From SIG78 sp036677805 (GTDB taxonomy: Bacteria > Verrucomicrobiota > Lentisphaeria > Victivallales > Victivallaceae), in contig JAVBVS010000016.1 of the NCBI GenBank assembly GCA_036677805.1, positions 1 through 64,000 of the forward strand: 64,000 nt of DNA, written 5' to 3'. Below, piece by piece: positions 18,179-27,772 of this stretch (position 1 is its first letter; each line of letters starts with the position of its first letter). The notes beneath the pieces are model-generated. The model was not told the origin of the DNA, made no database searches, and worked only from the letters and a program-made list of their open reading frames with translations. A program made the translations under genes and the position numbers.

Positions 18179-18911
18179 ATGCGATTGATCATAGCCATGA
18201 CGATAGTGCTGGCGGGAGTTGCTGCCATGGCGGATTTCGAAGCGATGGCTCCGGCGGTATTTTCGACTCCGCCGGAGAGCGGCGGCAGCGCGCTATGGGC
18301 CGACTTCGACACCGGCCAGGTCGACCTGCGCGTTTCAGGCTATGAGGACTGGAAACAAAACAAAGCTTCCCGGATTACCGTTACCGCAATGACCACAGCG
18401 CGATGATTGTTGCGGGCCAGGAGGAGAAGAAGAAAGAGGAGGCACAAGAGCAGAGTTCACCGCCTCTGAGAGCACGCAAGGAGCTCCAGCAGGCGGCGTG
18501 TGGACGCATGGCGAAAGACACCATATTCTACCCCAAAGAAGAGCGAATCGAGATCGAAAATCCCTATCAATCCTGTCCGCCAAGAGAGGGAAAGAGAAAC
18601 AGGCCGTCGCCATTACCATGTTGGCGGTTCCCAAAGGCCAACCGGACCGGTTGTGCCATGTTCTGTCTGGCCCAGGACTGGGCCAGACAGAAACGGACCC
18701 GGCTGCTCAAGCAGGCGATCCAGAATCATGGCGGCTGCCGGTACGACAACGGAGTGCAGGTCGGAGCCATGGCCCGTTATCGCTTGATCAATGCGCTGAT
18801 GGAAACCGGCAAACAGGAAGAAGCAAAAAATACAGGGAAGAGTTGCAAACCTCGTTCCCGGATGCGATCGACCATACCGGGACGCGGTTGACCGAACTTC
18901 TCAACGATTAA
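18179..18911 (+). pseudogene. Decayed gene for a secreted, TPR-like protein
   Basis: The region starts with a good signal peptide (MRLIIAMTIVLAGVAAMADF, 18179-18238) but the frame stops at 18406. Further pieces of one protein can be read by changing frame: AVAITMLAVPKGQPDRLC in one frame, AMARYRLINALMETGKQEEA in a second, and KKYREELQTSFPDAIDHTGT up to the final stop at 18909-18911 in a third. The last switch falls at an A-run (GCAAAAAATAC near 18826) where one extra A would restore the frame. RYRLINALMETGKQEEAKKY looks like a tetratricopeptide-type helix pair. At least three frameshifts are needed, so this is a pseudogene or, less likely, a poorly assembled stretch. Function is not known. 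Confidence 0.6.
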
Positions 18912-19756
18912 TTCGTTTCTTTGGCCGCATTTTCCTTGGTTTTGACCGCGGCGAGAATATAGTTGTTGATGGCGGCGCAGCCGGGAGCCACGACGGTTCC
19001 GTGGTTGAACGAGGGAAACGCCAGGCAGCGGACGCGCTTGTCATCGAAGTTGCGGCGAAGACACGCTTCAAGCAGTTGATTCTCCTCAACACGGGCGGGC
19101 CACTCGATATCAGTGTCTCCGACGATCAAGATCAGCGGAGGAGCGTTCTTCGAGGCGTTGGCGATCGGGGCGTATTCGTCAAGGAGAATCTGCGGTGTGG
19201 CCGGATCCTTTTTTCGGCGCTCGTTGAGCACTTGGAAATGGGTGGTCATCTGCCCGGAAACCGGCAGCACCGCGGCCAGTTGTTTCGGGTCGGCCCCGAA
19301 GGAGTTCAGGTATTTGGGGGCCAGCGCCACCATCGCGGATAGATATCCCCCGGCCGAATGCCCCGAAACATAGACCATTTGCGGGTCGCCGCCGAACTCT
19401 TCAATATGCTTGAGCACCCAACCGACGGCCGCCGCGGCGTCATAGATGTAATCGGGACACTGCGCCTTGTCGCCGGAAAGCCGGTAATTGACGGCGGCGA
19501 CGGCAATCCGACTCGAATCGATTCCGGGAGGATAGTACTTGTTTCCGCTGGTGATCCCGCCGCCGTGAAACCAGACCAGGGTGGGAAAGCCCTTTTTCCC
19601 GTCCGGAATCTGGAGGTCGAGTTTGCAACGGCTCTGCAGATACTCCCGGTTCCCGGTCTGCGGAAAATCCGCGTCGTAATAAGGGATGTCCTTCTTCTCA
19701 GCGGCGCCGAGCACCATCGCCATCGCCAGCAAAAATAAAATGATTCCGGTCCGCAT
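18908..19756 (-). CDS. Secreted alpha/beta hydrolase (esterase/lipase-like)
   Basis: The 282-aa protein has a signal peptide (MRTGIILFLLAMAMVLGAAE). The hydrolase fold shows LVWFHGGGITSGNKYY (HGGG oxyanion motif), the nucleophile elbow VYVSGHSAGGYLSAM (GHSAG), ILIVGDTDIEWPARVEE (acid region) and FNHGTVV (catalytic His). The HGGG plus GHSAG combination is typical of the hormone-sensitive-lipase and acetyl-esterase (BD-FAE/Aes-like) families, so deacylation of glycans is plausible. The start at 19756 was chosen over a much longer frame to 20134: GGAAGGAAC lies 8 bases upstream of it and the longer reading contains the remnant of a different gene. It is convergent with the pseudogene, overlapping its end by 4 bases. 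Confidence 0.82.
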   Translation of the reverse strand: MRTGIILFLLAMAMVLGAAEKKDIPYYDADFPQTGNREYLQSRCKLDLQIPDGKKGFPTLVWFHGGGITSGNKYYPPGIDSSRIAVAAVNYRLSGDKAQCPDYIYDAAAAVGWVLKHIEEFGGDPQMVYVSGHSAGGYLSAMVALAPKYLNSFGADPKQLAAVLPVSGQMTTHFQVLNERRKKDPATPQILLDEYAPIANASKNAPPLILIVGDTDIEWPARVEENQLLEACLRRNFDDKRVRCLAFPSFNHGTVVAPGCAAINNYILAAVKTKENAAKETN

Positions 19757-19842
19757 CACAGTGGTTCCTTCCCGGTTTAACGTTCGGATGAAACCACTAT
19801 ATCGCATTGACGGACAGATGTCAAGGTGTCTTTGTATACAAA

Positions 19843-20251
19843 TTACGGTTTCTTTGGCATTTCCAGTTCCCTGACAAGTTTTTCCGGCATCGGTTTGCTG
19901 AGGGCGACGGTTTTCTCCGGTTTCCTGCCGTTGCCGGAGTAAAAGTCGGCGATGACGGCGTTGTCGGAAAGACGCAGCACGACGAATCCCCAGGAAGAGT
20001 CCGAAAAAACGCACATGATCCGCGTACTCTTGGCGGAAGCCCGGGAATTGATTTTCCGGGAGAGCTTCTTTAAGGAGGATTTTTGCCCGCTTGCCCGCGA
20101 CTGGAATTCCGACTCCGGGTAAGCGGTGTATCACCCCGGCAATCCCCGATTTGCCCCGAAGCGCCTTTATTTTGCTTGCCGCCTTGATGGTATAGACACG
20201 TTCTTTTTTCCACGGTCCGTTCGACCTGAAAAAGCCGGTGCACTGCGAGTG
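19843..20251 (-). pseudogene. Remnant of an unknown gene with a frameshift
   Basis: On the minus strand the frame from 20251 reads TGFFRSNGPWKKERVYTIKAA, IKALRGKSGIAGVIHRLPGVG and VAGKRAKILL, then protein-like sequence continues in another frame as KINSRASAKSTRIMCVFSDS, WGFVVLRLSDNAVIADFYSG and ALSKPMPEKLVRELEMPKKP to a TAA at 19843-19845. No start codon lies in frame at the front. The two halves look like one small protein of about 130 residues, broken near 20065. The family is not recognised. This is an inference from amino-acid texture and could be wrong. Confidence 0.4.
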
Positions 20252-20297
20252 TTACACACTTCTGTTTGGCTTTAGAAACAATTTTTTTTTGCCGGTA

Positions 20298-20325
20298 TTG
20301 ATTTTTTAAAGTTTTTTATTATAAT
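20298..20325 (+). promoter_or_regulatory. Sigma-70-type promoter of the regulator at 20354-21331
   Basis: TTGATT (20298-20303), a 16-base spacer and TATAAT (20320-20325). The transcript would start near 20332, which excludes an ATG at 20324 and supports the start at 20354. Confidence 0.65.
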
Positions 20326-20353
20326 GTTCTTCATATCAAACATTGGGGAAAAA

Positions 20354-21331
20354 ATGTTCAGCAACAAATATCACGATCTGGCTCTGCTTCTGCGTCAACG
20401 GATCGCGGCCGATGAATACCGCGAGGTGCTGCCGCCGGTCCGTACCCTGTGTCTGGAGTTCGGCGTCAGCATGCAGACCATGCATAAAGCCATCCGCAAT
20501 CTGGCCGAAAGCGGTCTGGTCCGACCGACGCCGCGGGGCACCTTCCTGCGCCGGATCACGCCCGAATACGGCCAACGGTTGAATGCCGGCATCGTCGGCA
20601 TCGTCAGCCAGCCGGAGTGTCAGCTGGAAAAAGACTTTTTCATCGTGGCGCTGACCCGGACACTGAAGGAATACGGTCTGGAAAGCGTCCTGATCCAGGC
20701 GGAAAAGCGGGTCCTGGTCAATACCGAATTCTGGCGGAATCCGAAGTTCTGCGGCTACATTTTCGTTTACCGTTCTTTTTACAGTGTTCTGGCTCATCAA
20801 CTGCGCATGGCCAACACTCCCTATGTCGCAGCCAATTACCTGCCGGAAACGCTGCCGGGTCACTGGGTCGACTTCGATTCGGAATCTTTGTGGCGGGAAA
20901 TGGTGCAAACGCTGCTGAATATGAATTTCACCCGGATTGCCCTGGCGGTGAATTTTCAGAACGACAAGGCGCCGGAACATTGCCATGGCATCTGGCAAAG
21001 ACTCACCCGCAGTTTCGGCATTCACAATTACTTGCCGAGCGTTGACGATTTCAGCAACTCCGAGGCAACCTTCACCAAGTGGCTCAACAGCAAACCCCCG
21101 CCGGAAGTCGTCATCCCCGTCCACGGTTATCCGCACCAATTGAAGAAAAAATTTCAAGAACTCGGGCATCCCATCAAAATCGCAGCCTTGAAACAGGACG
21201 TTTATGAACAGAATTATGCCATGCTGGCCCAGACGACGGTCGAAGTTTTCACCGCGGTGGTCAACAATCTGCCCAATTGCAGTTGCCGCAACCTGGTCGC
21301 CTGGCACCATGCGGAATTTGAACTTATCTAG
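20354..21331 (+). CDS. GntR-type DNA-binding/LacI-like sensor regulator
   Basis: The 325-aa protein has an N-terminal winged helix (LALLLRQRIAADEYREVLPP, VSMQTMHKAIRNLAESGLVRPTPRGTFLRR in outline, residues about 5-68) and a divergent LacI-like sensor (residues about 78-320, with AGIVGIVSQPE, NFTRIALAVNF and VVIPVHGYP). It is shorter and more diverged in the sensor than the regulator at 9407-10504. GGGGAAAA sits directly before the ATG at 20354. It is followed by a pseudopilin 81 bases later and then a secreted glycosidase-like gene, so it most likely controls these in response to a glycan-derived ligand; ligand unknown. Confidence 0.83.
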   Translation: MFSNKYHDLALLLRQRIAADEYREVLPPVRTLCLEFGVSMQTMHKAIRNLAESGLVRPTPRGTFLRRITPEYGQRLNAGIVGIVSQPECQLEKDFFIVALTRTLKEYGLESVLIQAEKRVLVNTEFWRNPKFCGYIFVYRSFYSVLAHQLRMANTPYVAANYLPETLPGHWVDFDSESLWREMVQTLLNMNFTRIALAVNFQNDKAPEHCHGIWQRLTRSFGIHNYLPSVDDFSNSEATFTKWLNSKPPPEVVIPVHGYPHQLKKKFQELGHPIKIAALKQDVYEQNYAMLAQTTVEVFTAVVNNLPNCSCRNLVAWHHAEFELI

Positions 21332-21412
21332 CAGGACATCATGAAAAAGACGCTACGGCTCCCCGATCGCATCACAAACCATACAAACCCCAATCAACGA
21401 AAGGCTCCCGAT

Positions 21413-22087
21413 ATGAAAAAGCACTTTACATTGATCGAACTCCTCGTCGTAATCGCCATTATCGCCATCCTTGCCGCCATGCTGCTGCCGGCGCTGAGCG
21501 CGGCGCGCGAACGCGCCAGAAGCGCCAACTGCATCAATAAACTGAAACAACTCGGCATCGCCGACTTCATGTATTCCGGCGCCAACAAGGACTACATCGC
21601 CCAGCGCTATACCGATGTCGGCTCCAGCGCCCGTATCGCCAACGATGACGACCCCGGCATGCTGATGATGAAGGGCGGATATTTCCCGGAAGACAGCAAC
21701 GCCTGGGATGCCAAGGTGCAGGAAAAATACTTCAAATGCCCCAGCGACAGCAGCAACTATGAAGGCTCCAATGTCGGCAACAATTATATTTCATACTGGG
21801 CCTTCTTCCCGGGCGAAGGCAGCGCCTACGTCGGCAGCTCCTATTGGCTGTTTCAGACGGCGCGGGCATTGATCGGCCGCGACAATCCCGGCGGAACGAT
21901 CTTTACCGAATGGAACAAGCAGCTTGCCATCAATGTGCTCGGCGCCGGCAAGACCTCCAATCATCCCACCACGATGAATGCCCTTTATCTGGGCGGCCAT
22001 GTCGCGGGCAAGCCGGCCGACGCCACCGCCATGGGCTACGCCTACGTCGGTCAGATCGCCAAATTCACCGACGATATCCAACTTTAA
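21413..22087 (+). CDS. Pseudopilin-like protein (prepilin N-terminal methylation motif)
   Basis: The 224-aa protein begins MKKHFTLIELLVVIAIIAIL and continues LPALSAARERARSANCINKLKQLG. It shares with the pseudopilins at 7602 and 8440 the IGRDNPGG motif and H-X9-GG (HPTTMNALYLGGHV). The middle, which should define specificity, is different from both (KGGYFPEDSNAW and KYFKCPSDSSN). The ATG at 21413 was chosen because GAAAGG lies upstream and because the methylation motif then starts at residue 5; a 24-residue extension is not supported. It is followed by the glycosidase-like gene after 31 bases, so they are probably co-transcribed. Confidence 0.88.
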   Translation: MKKHFTLIELLVVIAIIAILAAMLLPALSAARERARSANCINKLKQLGIADFMYSGANKDYIAQRYTDVGSSARIANDDDPGMLMMKGGYFPEDSNAWDAKVQEKYFKCPSDSSNYEGSNVGNNYISYWAFFPGEGSAYVGSSYWLFQTARALIGRDNPGGTIFTEWNKQLAINVLGAGKTSNHPTTMNALYLGGHVAGKPADATAMGYAYVGQIAKFTDDIQL

Positions 22088-22118
22088 CCCCCGGAAAACC
22101 CGCAGGAGAACATTTGTC

Positions 22119-23936
22119 ATGGGAATTTTTCGCCAATTCAGTTGTCTGCTCCTGAGCGCCGGCCTGATTGCCGGTGCCGTCGCCGGTGAGGCCAAAGCCA
22201 TCGGCAAGGCCGCCGTCAAGAGCCTCGACGATCAAAGCTGCGAAATCCGGCTGGAGGCCGACCCGCAGGGCTGGCCGCAAGTGGAATTCCAGCTGCCGCA
22301 ACCCGCGGCCAAGGTCAATTATCTTGCCGTCACCATTACCCAGGTGGAACCGGAAGGCGCCCTGCCTCACGGGATCACCGTCTTCGCCGGAAAGCCCTCG
22401 GCGCTGGATGCGAGCTACATCCATACCGATCTGAAGCCCGGTGCGGCCAAGAAATTCCGGTTCCCGCTGAAGCCCGGAATGGCGCTGCCGACGACCTTCA
22501 CGATCGCCGCCAAAATGCCGCAGACCGCCACGGTGCTCAAGCTCAGCCGGCCGGAGTTCGGCTATGCACCCGCGTTCGAACCCGACGCGGCCAAGGCCCG
22601 GCTCCAGCCGCTGCCGCCGGTCAAGTTCCGGGGCAAGCCGTTCTTCCCCATCGGAGCCTATGACACGGCCAGGCTCGGCGAGGCGGATAGTTTCGCTTCG
22701 ATCGATCCGGAATTCATCGCCGCCGGCGGCAACTTCGCCGATCTCGGTCTGCTGAATATGCCGGATTCCCCGATCTACGCCAATCACGGCCAGCCGGCCA
22801 TCTTTGCGGCGCTGGATCGGATGCAGAGCAATCCCGATTATGAAAAGATCGCGTTTCTGGTCGGCTTGGGCGGCGCGCTGCTCATGGAGAAATCTCCGGA
22901 TGACAACAATTCCGGCCATGGCGGCATGTTCCTGCCGCTCAACGCCGAACAGCGCAAAGCCCATGCGGCCGTGCTGACCGAGGCGTTGCGCCATCTGCGC
23001 CAGTATCCCAATATCATCGGCTACACCATGGACGAGCCCGAAAATTTGATCTGGACTTATTACAAGGCCAATTACTCCGACGACTGGAAGAAGTCCGGCG
23101 ACGCCAGCATCGCCGGCAAGATGGTCGAATGGCTCAACTGGGTCAAGCCGATCATCCGCGCCGAACATCCCGAAGCCCAGTTGATGCCGATCATCGCCTG
23201 GTGGTCGACCTATATGGATGTCTCCGACATGTACGACGTGCTGGTCGTCAACCAGTATCCGGCCGGGGAAAAGGGCGCTCCGGAATTCTCCGCGCCGTGG
23301 TATGAGGTCTCCTATGACGCCGCCATGGCGGTCGCGGCGGCCCGCGCCCATGGCAAAACCGTGATCTACATGCCGCCGATGTTCAACCTCATGGACGCCG
23401 ACTGGCCCTACGGCTTCTGCACATTGCGCGAACAGCGCTATGTGAATTTCGCCCCCGTCACCCGCGGCGCGATGGGTATTCACGGCTGGCGCCTGAACCG
23501 CTGCTCGGCGGAATACCGGCGCGAAGTCATCTACCCGGCGATGAAGGAGTTGAGCAGTCTCAGCGACTTCTTCCTCGGCGAGTGGCTGGATGACCAGGTG
23601 CGCAGCAATCACGACAGTGCTTCGGTCGATTATCTGCGCAAGTTCCGCACCCGCGTCCGGCTGATCGCCGGCGAGGAAGACGGCGAACTGAGCCAGGAAA
23701 CCGACATGGTGCCGGATGTGAGCTACTGCCTGCGCAAGCGCGCCGACGGCAAGCATCTGCTGCTGGTGGTCAACAACCGGCGCGAAGCGCTGCCCTCGGT
23801 GGATTTCACCCTCAGCGTCAGTCCGCTCCCGACGACGCTGGTCGATGCCATCGACGGTCACAAGGTTCAGGTCGTGCCCAACGGCACTTTCAGCGACCAA
23901 TTCGAACCCTTCGACGTCCACGCCTACCTCTGGTAA
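22119..23936 (+). CDS. Secreted TIM-barrel glycosidase-like protein
   Basis: The 605-aa protein has a signal peptide (MGIFRQFSCLLLSAGLIAGAVAG). Residues about 25-155 form a beta domain; residues about 165-520 look like a (beta/alpha)8 barrel (FRGKPFFPIGAYDTA, NIIGYTMDEPENL, DVLVVNQYPAG, AMGIHGWRLN). The Glu in DEPEN is a candidate catalytic acid. The C-terminal part (HLLLVVNNRREALPSVDFTL) is a small beta domain as in many glycosidases. No exact GH family is claimed. AGGAG lies 12 bases before the ATG at 22119. It ends the second regulator-pseudopilin-enzyme set and is followed by a strong terminator. Confidence 0.72.
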   Translation: MGIFRQFSCLLLSAGLIAGAVAGEAKAIGKAAVKSLDDQSCEIRLEADPQGWPQVEFQLPQPAAKVNYLAVTITQVEPEGALPHGITVFAGKPSALDASYIHTDLKPGAAKKFRFPLKPGMALPTTFTIAAKMPQTATVLKLSRPEFGYAPAFEPDAAKARLQPLPPVKFRGKPFFPIGAYDTARLGEADSFASIDPEFIAAGGNFADLGLLNMPDSPIYANHGQPAIFAALDRMQSNPDYEKIAFLVGLGGALLMEKSPDDNNSGHGGMFLPLNAEQRKAHAAVLTEALRHLRQYPNIIGYTMDEPENLIWTYYKANYSDDWKKSGDASIAGKMVEWLNWVKPIIRAEHPEAQLMPIIAWWSTYMDVSDMYDVLVVNQYPAGEKGAPEFSAPWYEVSYDAAMAVAAARAHGKTVIYMPPMFNLMDADWPYGFCTLREQRYVNFAPVTRGAMGIHGWRLNRCSAEYRREVIYPAMKELSSLSDFFLGEWLDDQVRSNHDSASVDYLRKFRTRVRLIAGEEDGELSQETDMVPDVSYCLRKRADGKHLLLVVNNRREALPSVDFTLSVSPLPTTLVDAIDGHKVQVVPNGTFSDQFEPFDVHAYLW

Positions 23937-23958
23937 AGAACGTTTCCCCTCCCCCTGG

Positions 23959-23995
23959 AACCCGGTGAAAGTTCGCTTTCACCGGGTTCTTTTTT
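23959..23995 (+). terminator. Strong rho-independent terminator with UUCG loop
   Basis: The 13-base stem AACCCGGTGAAAG (23959-23971) pairs with 23976-23988 around a TTCG tetraloop and is followed by CTTTTTT. It ends the second glycan set. The CobN-like gene ends 10 bases further on the opposite strand. Confidence 0.93.
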
Positions 23996-24004
23996 CGGAA
24001 CGAT

Positions 24005-27000
24005 TCAACAACCGGAACGTTCCCGGCGACGGCCCCAGATCACCGCCAGAAAAACCAGCACGATCACCCCGGCGATGATCCCGAGCGCCGTCGCCCGGTC
24101 GCCGGTCAGGGTCTGCTCTTTTTCCCGATCGAGCCGCTCTTCCTTCAACCGCATCCCCGATACCTCCTCCGGATTCTCCGGCGGCACTTCGCGCACTCCA
24201 GCCACTTTGGTCAGATAGCGCGAGGGATCGGCCACCGTTTCCGCAATCATATCCCGTAACTTGGCATTATCGCAGACGGTTCCGCTGCATCCCGGATCGA
24301 AACGCTCGACCAGATCGACGTGGATTGCGGCGATTTCACGCACGGTTTCCGGAGCGGCCCGCCAATAGCCCTTGCGGATGGTTTCGAGCATCACCGCGGT
24401 CATCTGCTGCAACGCATAAGGGTTCTCCCGTTCAAAAAATTCCCGTGTGCCGAGACGGTTGATGTCATCAAGGTACATTTTCTTGTACTCTTCCCAAAGG
24501 CGGTCATCAAGCATATCCGGCCGGGTGACTTCCCAGCCGTAGGTATTCTCGAACGCGGCGGCGAACTTCGCGGCCGCCGACGGTCCTTCCTTGAGCAACT
24601 CCTTCACATAAGCCGGATTGAGCAGTGTGGTGCGGGCTTCTGCCATCGCCGCCTGCCCGGCTTCCTGGACCCGGCTCCGGCCGGGAGTGCGCAAATCATT
24701 GAAATAGGCATCCGGCTGCCGTCCGGTGACCGCCTTGACCGCCAGCGAGAGTCCGCCGGTAAATTCGTAAACATGATCGAGCGAGAGCGGCCCCCAGGTG
24801 TTGGAAGAACGCGACTGGACTACGGCGTCGGTGCCGGAAAGCGCCGCGGCAAAAGCCCCGGGCGCATATTCGCCCCAGGCCTCCTCGGTGTACATCGCGC
24901 CCATGTTTTCGAGATAGCGGCGGCCGACTTCACCGGAGTCCTCCCAGCGGTCGCCGGCTTGAATCATGCCGGTGATGTTGCTGCCGAAATTGCCGTTGAC
25001 GCCGCCGAAAAGCCGGGCGTCGGCCATTTTCCGGGCCTGTTCCGGCGTATAACCGGCCTGAATCAGCGCCTCGGCGGCCCGGCGCGAACCGGCCGCGACA
25101 TGGTTGGGCAGTTCGTCCTCCGGCGCGGCGGCGGCCAGCCGGACCGCATGATCGATCAGGCGCATCCGGTCGGTGGCGACGCCGCGGAACTGGCCTGAGG
25201 TCTGCACCACCACGTCAATGCGCGGACGGCCCAGTTCCCCGGTCGGAATCAGCCGGATGTCGCGAACCCGGCCGCGCGAATCCCAGACCGGTTCGACCCC
25301 GAGCAGATAGAAGATTTCGCCGATATCGGCGCCCTGGGTACGGATGAATTCGCCGCCCCACAAGGTGAAGGCGACCTTGGCCGGGTAGTCCCCGGTGGCC
25401 TCCAGCTGCTGCCGGATCAATCCTTCGGCCAGCCCCTGCCCCAAGGCGAAACTTTCCCGGGTCGGCATCCGGTCGGGATCGATGCCGTAAAGATTGCGTC
25501 CGGTCGGGACGCTGTCGGGATTGGCGATGGGATCCCCCGCGACCGAAGGCGCCAGAAAGCCGCCATCAAGTCCGTTGAGCAGGGCGTCGAGTTCGGCCGC
25601 GGTCGAAGCGATCAAAGCCGCCGCCATGGCCGGCACGTCGCCGCCGCGGCCGGCCAGCGCCAGCTTCGCGGTGGTTTCGGCTTCTTCCGGCGTATAAGGC
25701 CGCCCCAGCATATACAAGCCGTCGGTCACACTTTCGCCCGCAAGTTCATGCAGATACCGATGCAGCGCCGCGATGTCCTCCGCCGTCGGCGTTCCGGAAG
25801 CGAAGTCGGCGGACAGTTTCACTTCGCGGTCGAGCTTTTCGGCTTTCACCAGATCGGCAATGGCTTTGGCGTATTCGCTCCGGAGCGCGGGATTTTCATC
25901 GGTCGTCTGGTAATCCTCAAGTTTCGCCTCCAATTGCTCCAGTGCGCCATAGCTTCCGGCGGTCATGAAGGGCGGCGTCAGATGACTGACCAGCGTGGCG
26001 TAACTCCGCCGTTTGGCGATGATCGCCTCGCCGGGATTGCTGATGGTGTAAAGATAATAATGCGGAATGCCTTTGGCGAGGACATCGGGCCAGTCGCAAT
26101 CGGCAAGCGCCTGCTGCTTCCAAGGCGTGAATTCCAGACTGCCGTGAGTGCCGAAGTGAATCATGGCGTCGGCATTGAACCCGTATTTGATCCAGAGATA
26201 GGTGGCGATGTAGGCATAGGGCGGCGCGATCCGGGCGCCGTGAATCGCCTGAACGGAGTCGCCGCCATAAGCGGGCAGCGGCTGCGGCATGAGCACAATC
26301 TTACCGAAGCGGAGCGCCCCCAACAGCAGACTGCCGTCCGCAGTCGCCAGATAGCGGCCCGGAAATTCGCCATAGCGCGCCGTCACACTGTCGGACAGTT
26401 CCTTCGGCATCGCCCGACCGGCCCAATCCCGGAATTCCGCGGGCGTAACCCGGATGCCCTGATTGCGCCTGACAAATTCGGCCATCGCGCCCTCGGCATA
26501 AGTTCCGAACACCGCGGCACGCTGCTGAATCTCCGCCAGCAGGGCAGCGGCCTCTTCCGGCAGTTCGCCGGTATCATACCCGGCGGCTTTCAGGCGGCGC
26601 AGCACCTGAAGCAATGATTCGCCGACTTCCAGCCCGGAGGCGACCAGTGCATTGCGTCCCGGTCCTTTGTAATAGACAATGGCGACATGTTTGTCGAAAT
26701 TGTCCTTGACCTGAAGATTGAGCGTTTTGGTCACCAACTCGCAGAATGCGGCGAGACGCTCCGGGATCATCCGGAATTCATAGAGGCCGCGTTTGTTCCG
26801 GAACAGCGCCGCCACCACGAAAGGCGCCGCGCCGCCGTCGATTTCCGGCATGATGATGCTCTGGCTCAACATGCCGCCGGTCATGCCGCGCTGATCGGCC
26901 AGAAACTCCTCGTAGGGCTGATTGATCTTGAGCGGACAATAGAGCGGGATGTTGTTTTCCTTCAGCCATGCCGCCGCGCCGTCCGGGTCGTTCATCGCAA

Positions 27001-27766
27001 GCCGCCCGTGAGGCATCAATACCACCAGAGCCGGTTTAACCTCCCGCAACCGGTCGACGACCGGCCCGGCGGCCATTACCCCGACGGCATTGACGCCGTG
27101 CGCTTCCAGCGCTGCGATCAAAGCGTCAAGATCGCCGTCGCCGCCCATCGAAACCACCGCCACCGTCGGCCGCGCCGGATCGAAGGCCTGCCCGCGACCG
27201 ACGATAAAGGCGTTCCAGTCGGGATAACGCGCATTTTCTCCGGCGTGAAAGTAAACCGCCCGCGGCAGTTCGACCGGCGCTTCGGCCTCCGGCGCGAAAA
27301 GGCGTTTGCCGTCAAGTTTCCGCCGGGTATAGTCGCCGAGACGGCGGATATTGTCGCGGGTGCCATTGTCGAGATAAGCGGCAACCGTGCGGCGGACGGG
27401 TTCATCCAGCGTGGACAGCGCGGTTTCCTGCCGGGTCGAGGCGGTCACCAGCAAGGGTACGCCGCGCACCTTCAGCGATTCCAACCGTTTTTCCTGCGCC
27501 GGTGAAAATTTCAGCCCCATGCCGAAAAAATAAATCGCATCGTATTGCTCAAGCTCCGGGCCGGAATTCTCCCGCCATGGCACCGCGTCGAAGCGGACAA
27601 AGAAACTGAATTCCTGATCCAGCAGCGGCGCCAGCATGTATTCCGGGTAATTGACCATGGCGATCCGGGTCGGCGACGCGTAACGATTCCAGAGCAGCAC
27701 CGCCGCCACCGCAATCGCCACGGCCAAACCTGCGACCAACCCCAACTTCTTCCATTGTTGTTTCAT
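24005..27766 (-). CDS. Membrane-anchored CobN/HmuS-like metal chelatase subunit
   Basis: The 1253-aa protein is a CobN/BchH-family large chelatase subunit. Recognisable motifs are HFGTHGSLEFTPWKQ (about residue 536-550, containing the conserved H-x-G-x-HG), NPGEAIIAKRRSYA (about 578), LARLFGGVNGNFGSN-type sequence, and SSNTWGPLSLDHVYEFTGGL. It has a membrane anchor at each end (residues about 9-25 and about 1228-1246), so the chelatase body would sit on one side of the inner membrane, probably outside. Cytoplasmic CobN lacks these anchors and works with CobS/CobT, which are absent here. Together with the ExbB-like and DUF2149 genes upstream it matches the HmuS part of Bacteroidota haem loci, where a role in removing metal from tetrapyrroles has been proposed. 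Substrate here is inferred. Confidence 0.87.
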   Translation of the reverse strand: MKQQWKKLGLVAGLAVAIAVAAVLLWNRYASPTRIAMVNYPEYMLAPLLDQEFSFFVRFDAVPWRENSGPELEQYDAIYFFGMGLKFSPAQEKRLESLKVRGVPLLVTASTRQETALSTLDEPVRRTVAAYLDNGTRDNIRRLGDYTRRKLDGKRLFAPEAEAPVELPRAVYFHAGENARYPDWNAFIVGRGQAFDPARPTVAVVSMGGDGDLDALIAALEAHGVNAVGVMAAGPVVDRLREVKPALVVLMPHGRLAMNDPDGAAAWLKENNIPLYCPLKINQPYEEFLADQRGMTGGMLSQSIIMPEIDGGAAPFVVAALFRNKRGLYEFRMIPERLAAFCELVTKTLNLQVKDNFDKHVAIVYYKGPGRNALVASGLEVGESLLQVLRRLKAAGYDTGELPEEAAALLAEIQQRAAVFGTYAEGAMAEFVRRNQGIRVTPAEFRDWAGRAMPKELSDSVTARYGEFPGRYLATADGSLLLGALRFGKIVLMPQPLPAYGGDSVQAIHGARIAPPYAYIATYLWIKYGFNADAMIHFGTHGSLEFTPWKQQALADCDWPDVLAKGIPHYYLYTISNPGEAIIAKRRSYATLVSHLTPPFMTAGSYGALEQLEAKLEDYQTTDENPALRSEYAKAIADLVKAEKLDREVKLSADFASGTPTAEDIAALHRYLHELAGESVTDGLYMLGRPYTPEEAETTAKLALAGRGGDVPAMAAALIASTAAELDALLNGLDGGFLAPSVAGDPIANPDSVPTGRNLYGIDPDRMPTRESFALGQGLAEGLIRQQLEATGDYPAKVAFTLWGGEFIRTQGADIGEIFYLLGVEPVWDSRGRVRDIRLIPTGELGRPRIDVVVQTSGQFRGVATDRMRLIDHAVRLAAAAPEDELPNHVAAGSRRAAEALIQAGYTPEQARKMADARLFGGVNGNFGSNITGMIQAGDRWEDSGEVGRRYLENMGAMYTEEAWGEYAPGAFAAALSGTDAVVQSRSSNTWGPLSLDHVYEFTGGLSLAVKAVTGRQPDAYFNDLRTPGRSRVQEAGQAAMAEARTTLLNPAYVKELLKEGPSAAAKFAAAFENTYGWEVTRPDMLDDRLWEEYKKMYLDDINRLGTREFFERENPYALQQMTAVMLETIRKGYWRAAPETVREIAAIHVDLVERFDPGCSGTVCDNAKLRDMIAETVADPSRYLTKVAGVREVPPENPEEVSGMRLKEERLDREKEQTLTGDRATALGIIAGVIVLVFLAVIWGRRRERSGC

Positions 27767-27772
27767 TGCAAT

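Noticed and set aside
19757..20134. N-terminal extension of the esterase gene
   Set aside because: It lacks a ribosome site and contains remnants of another protein; the signal peptide begins at 19756.
22065..23921. 618-codon minus-strand frame opposite the secreted glycosidase
   Set aside because: No signal, no motifs, and it covers the gene exactly in antisense.
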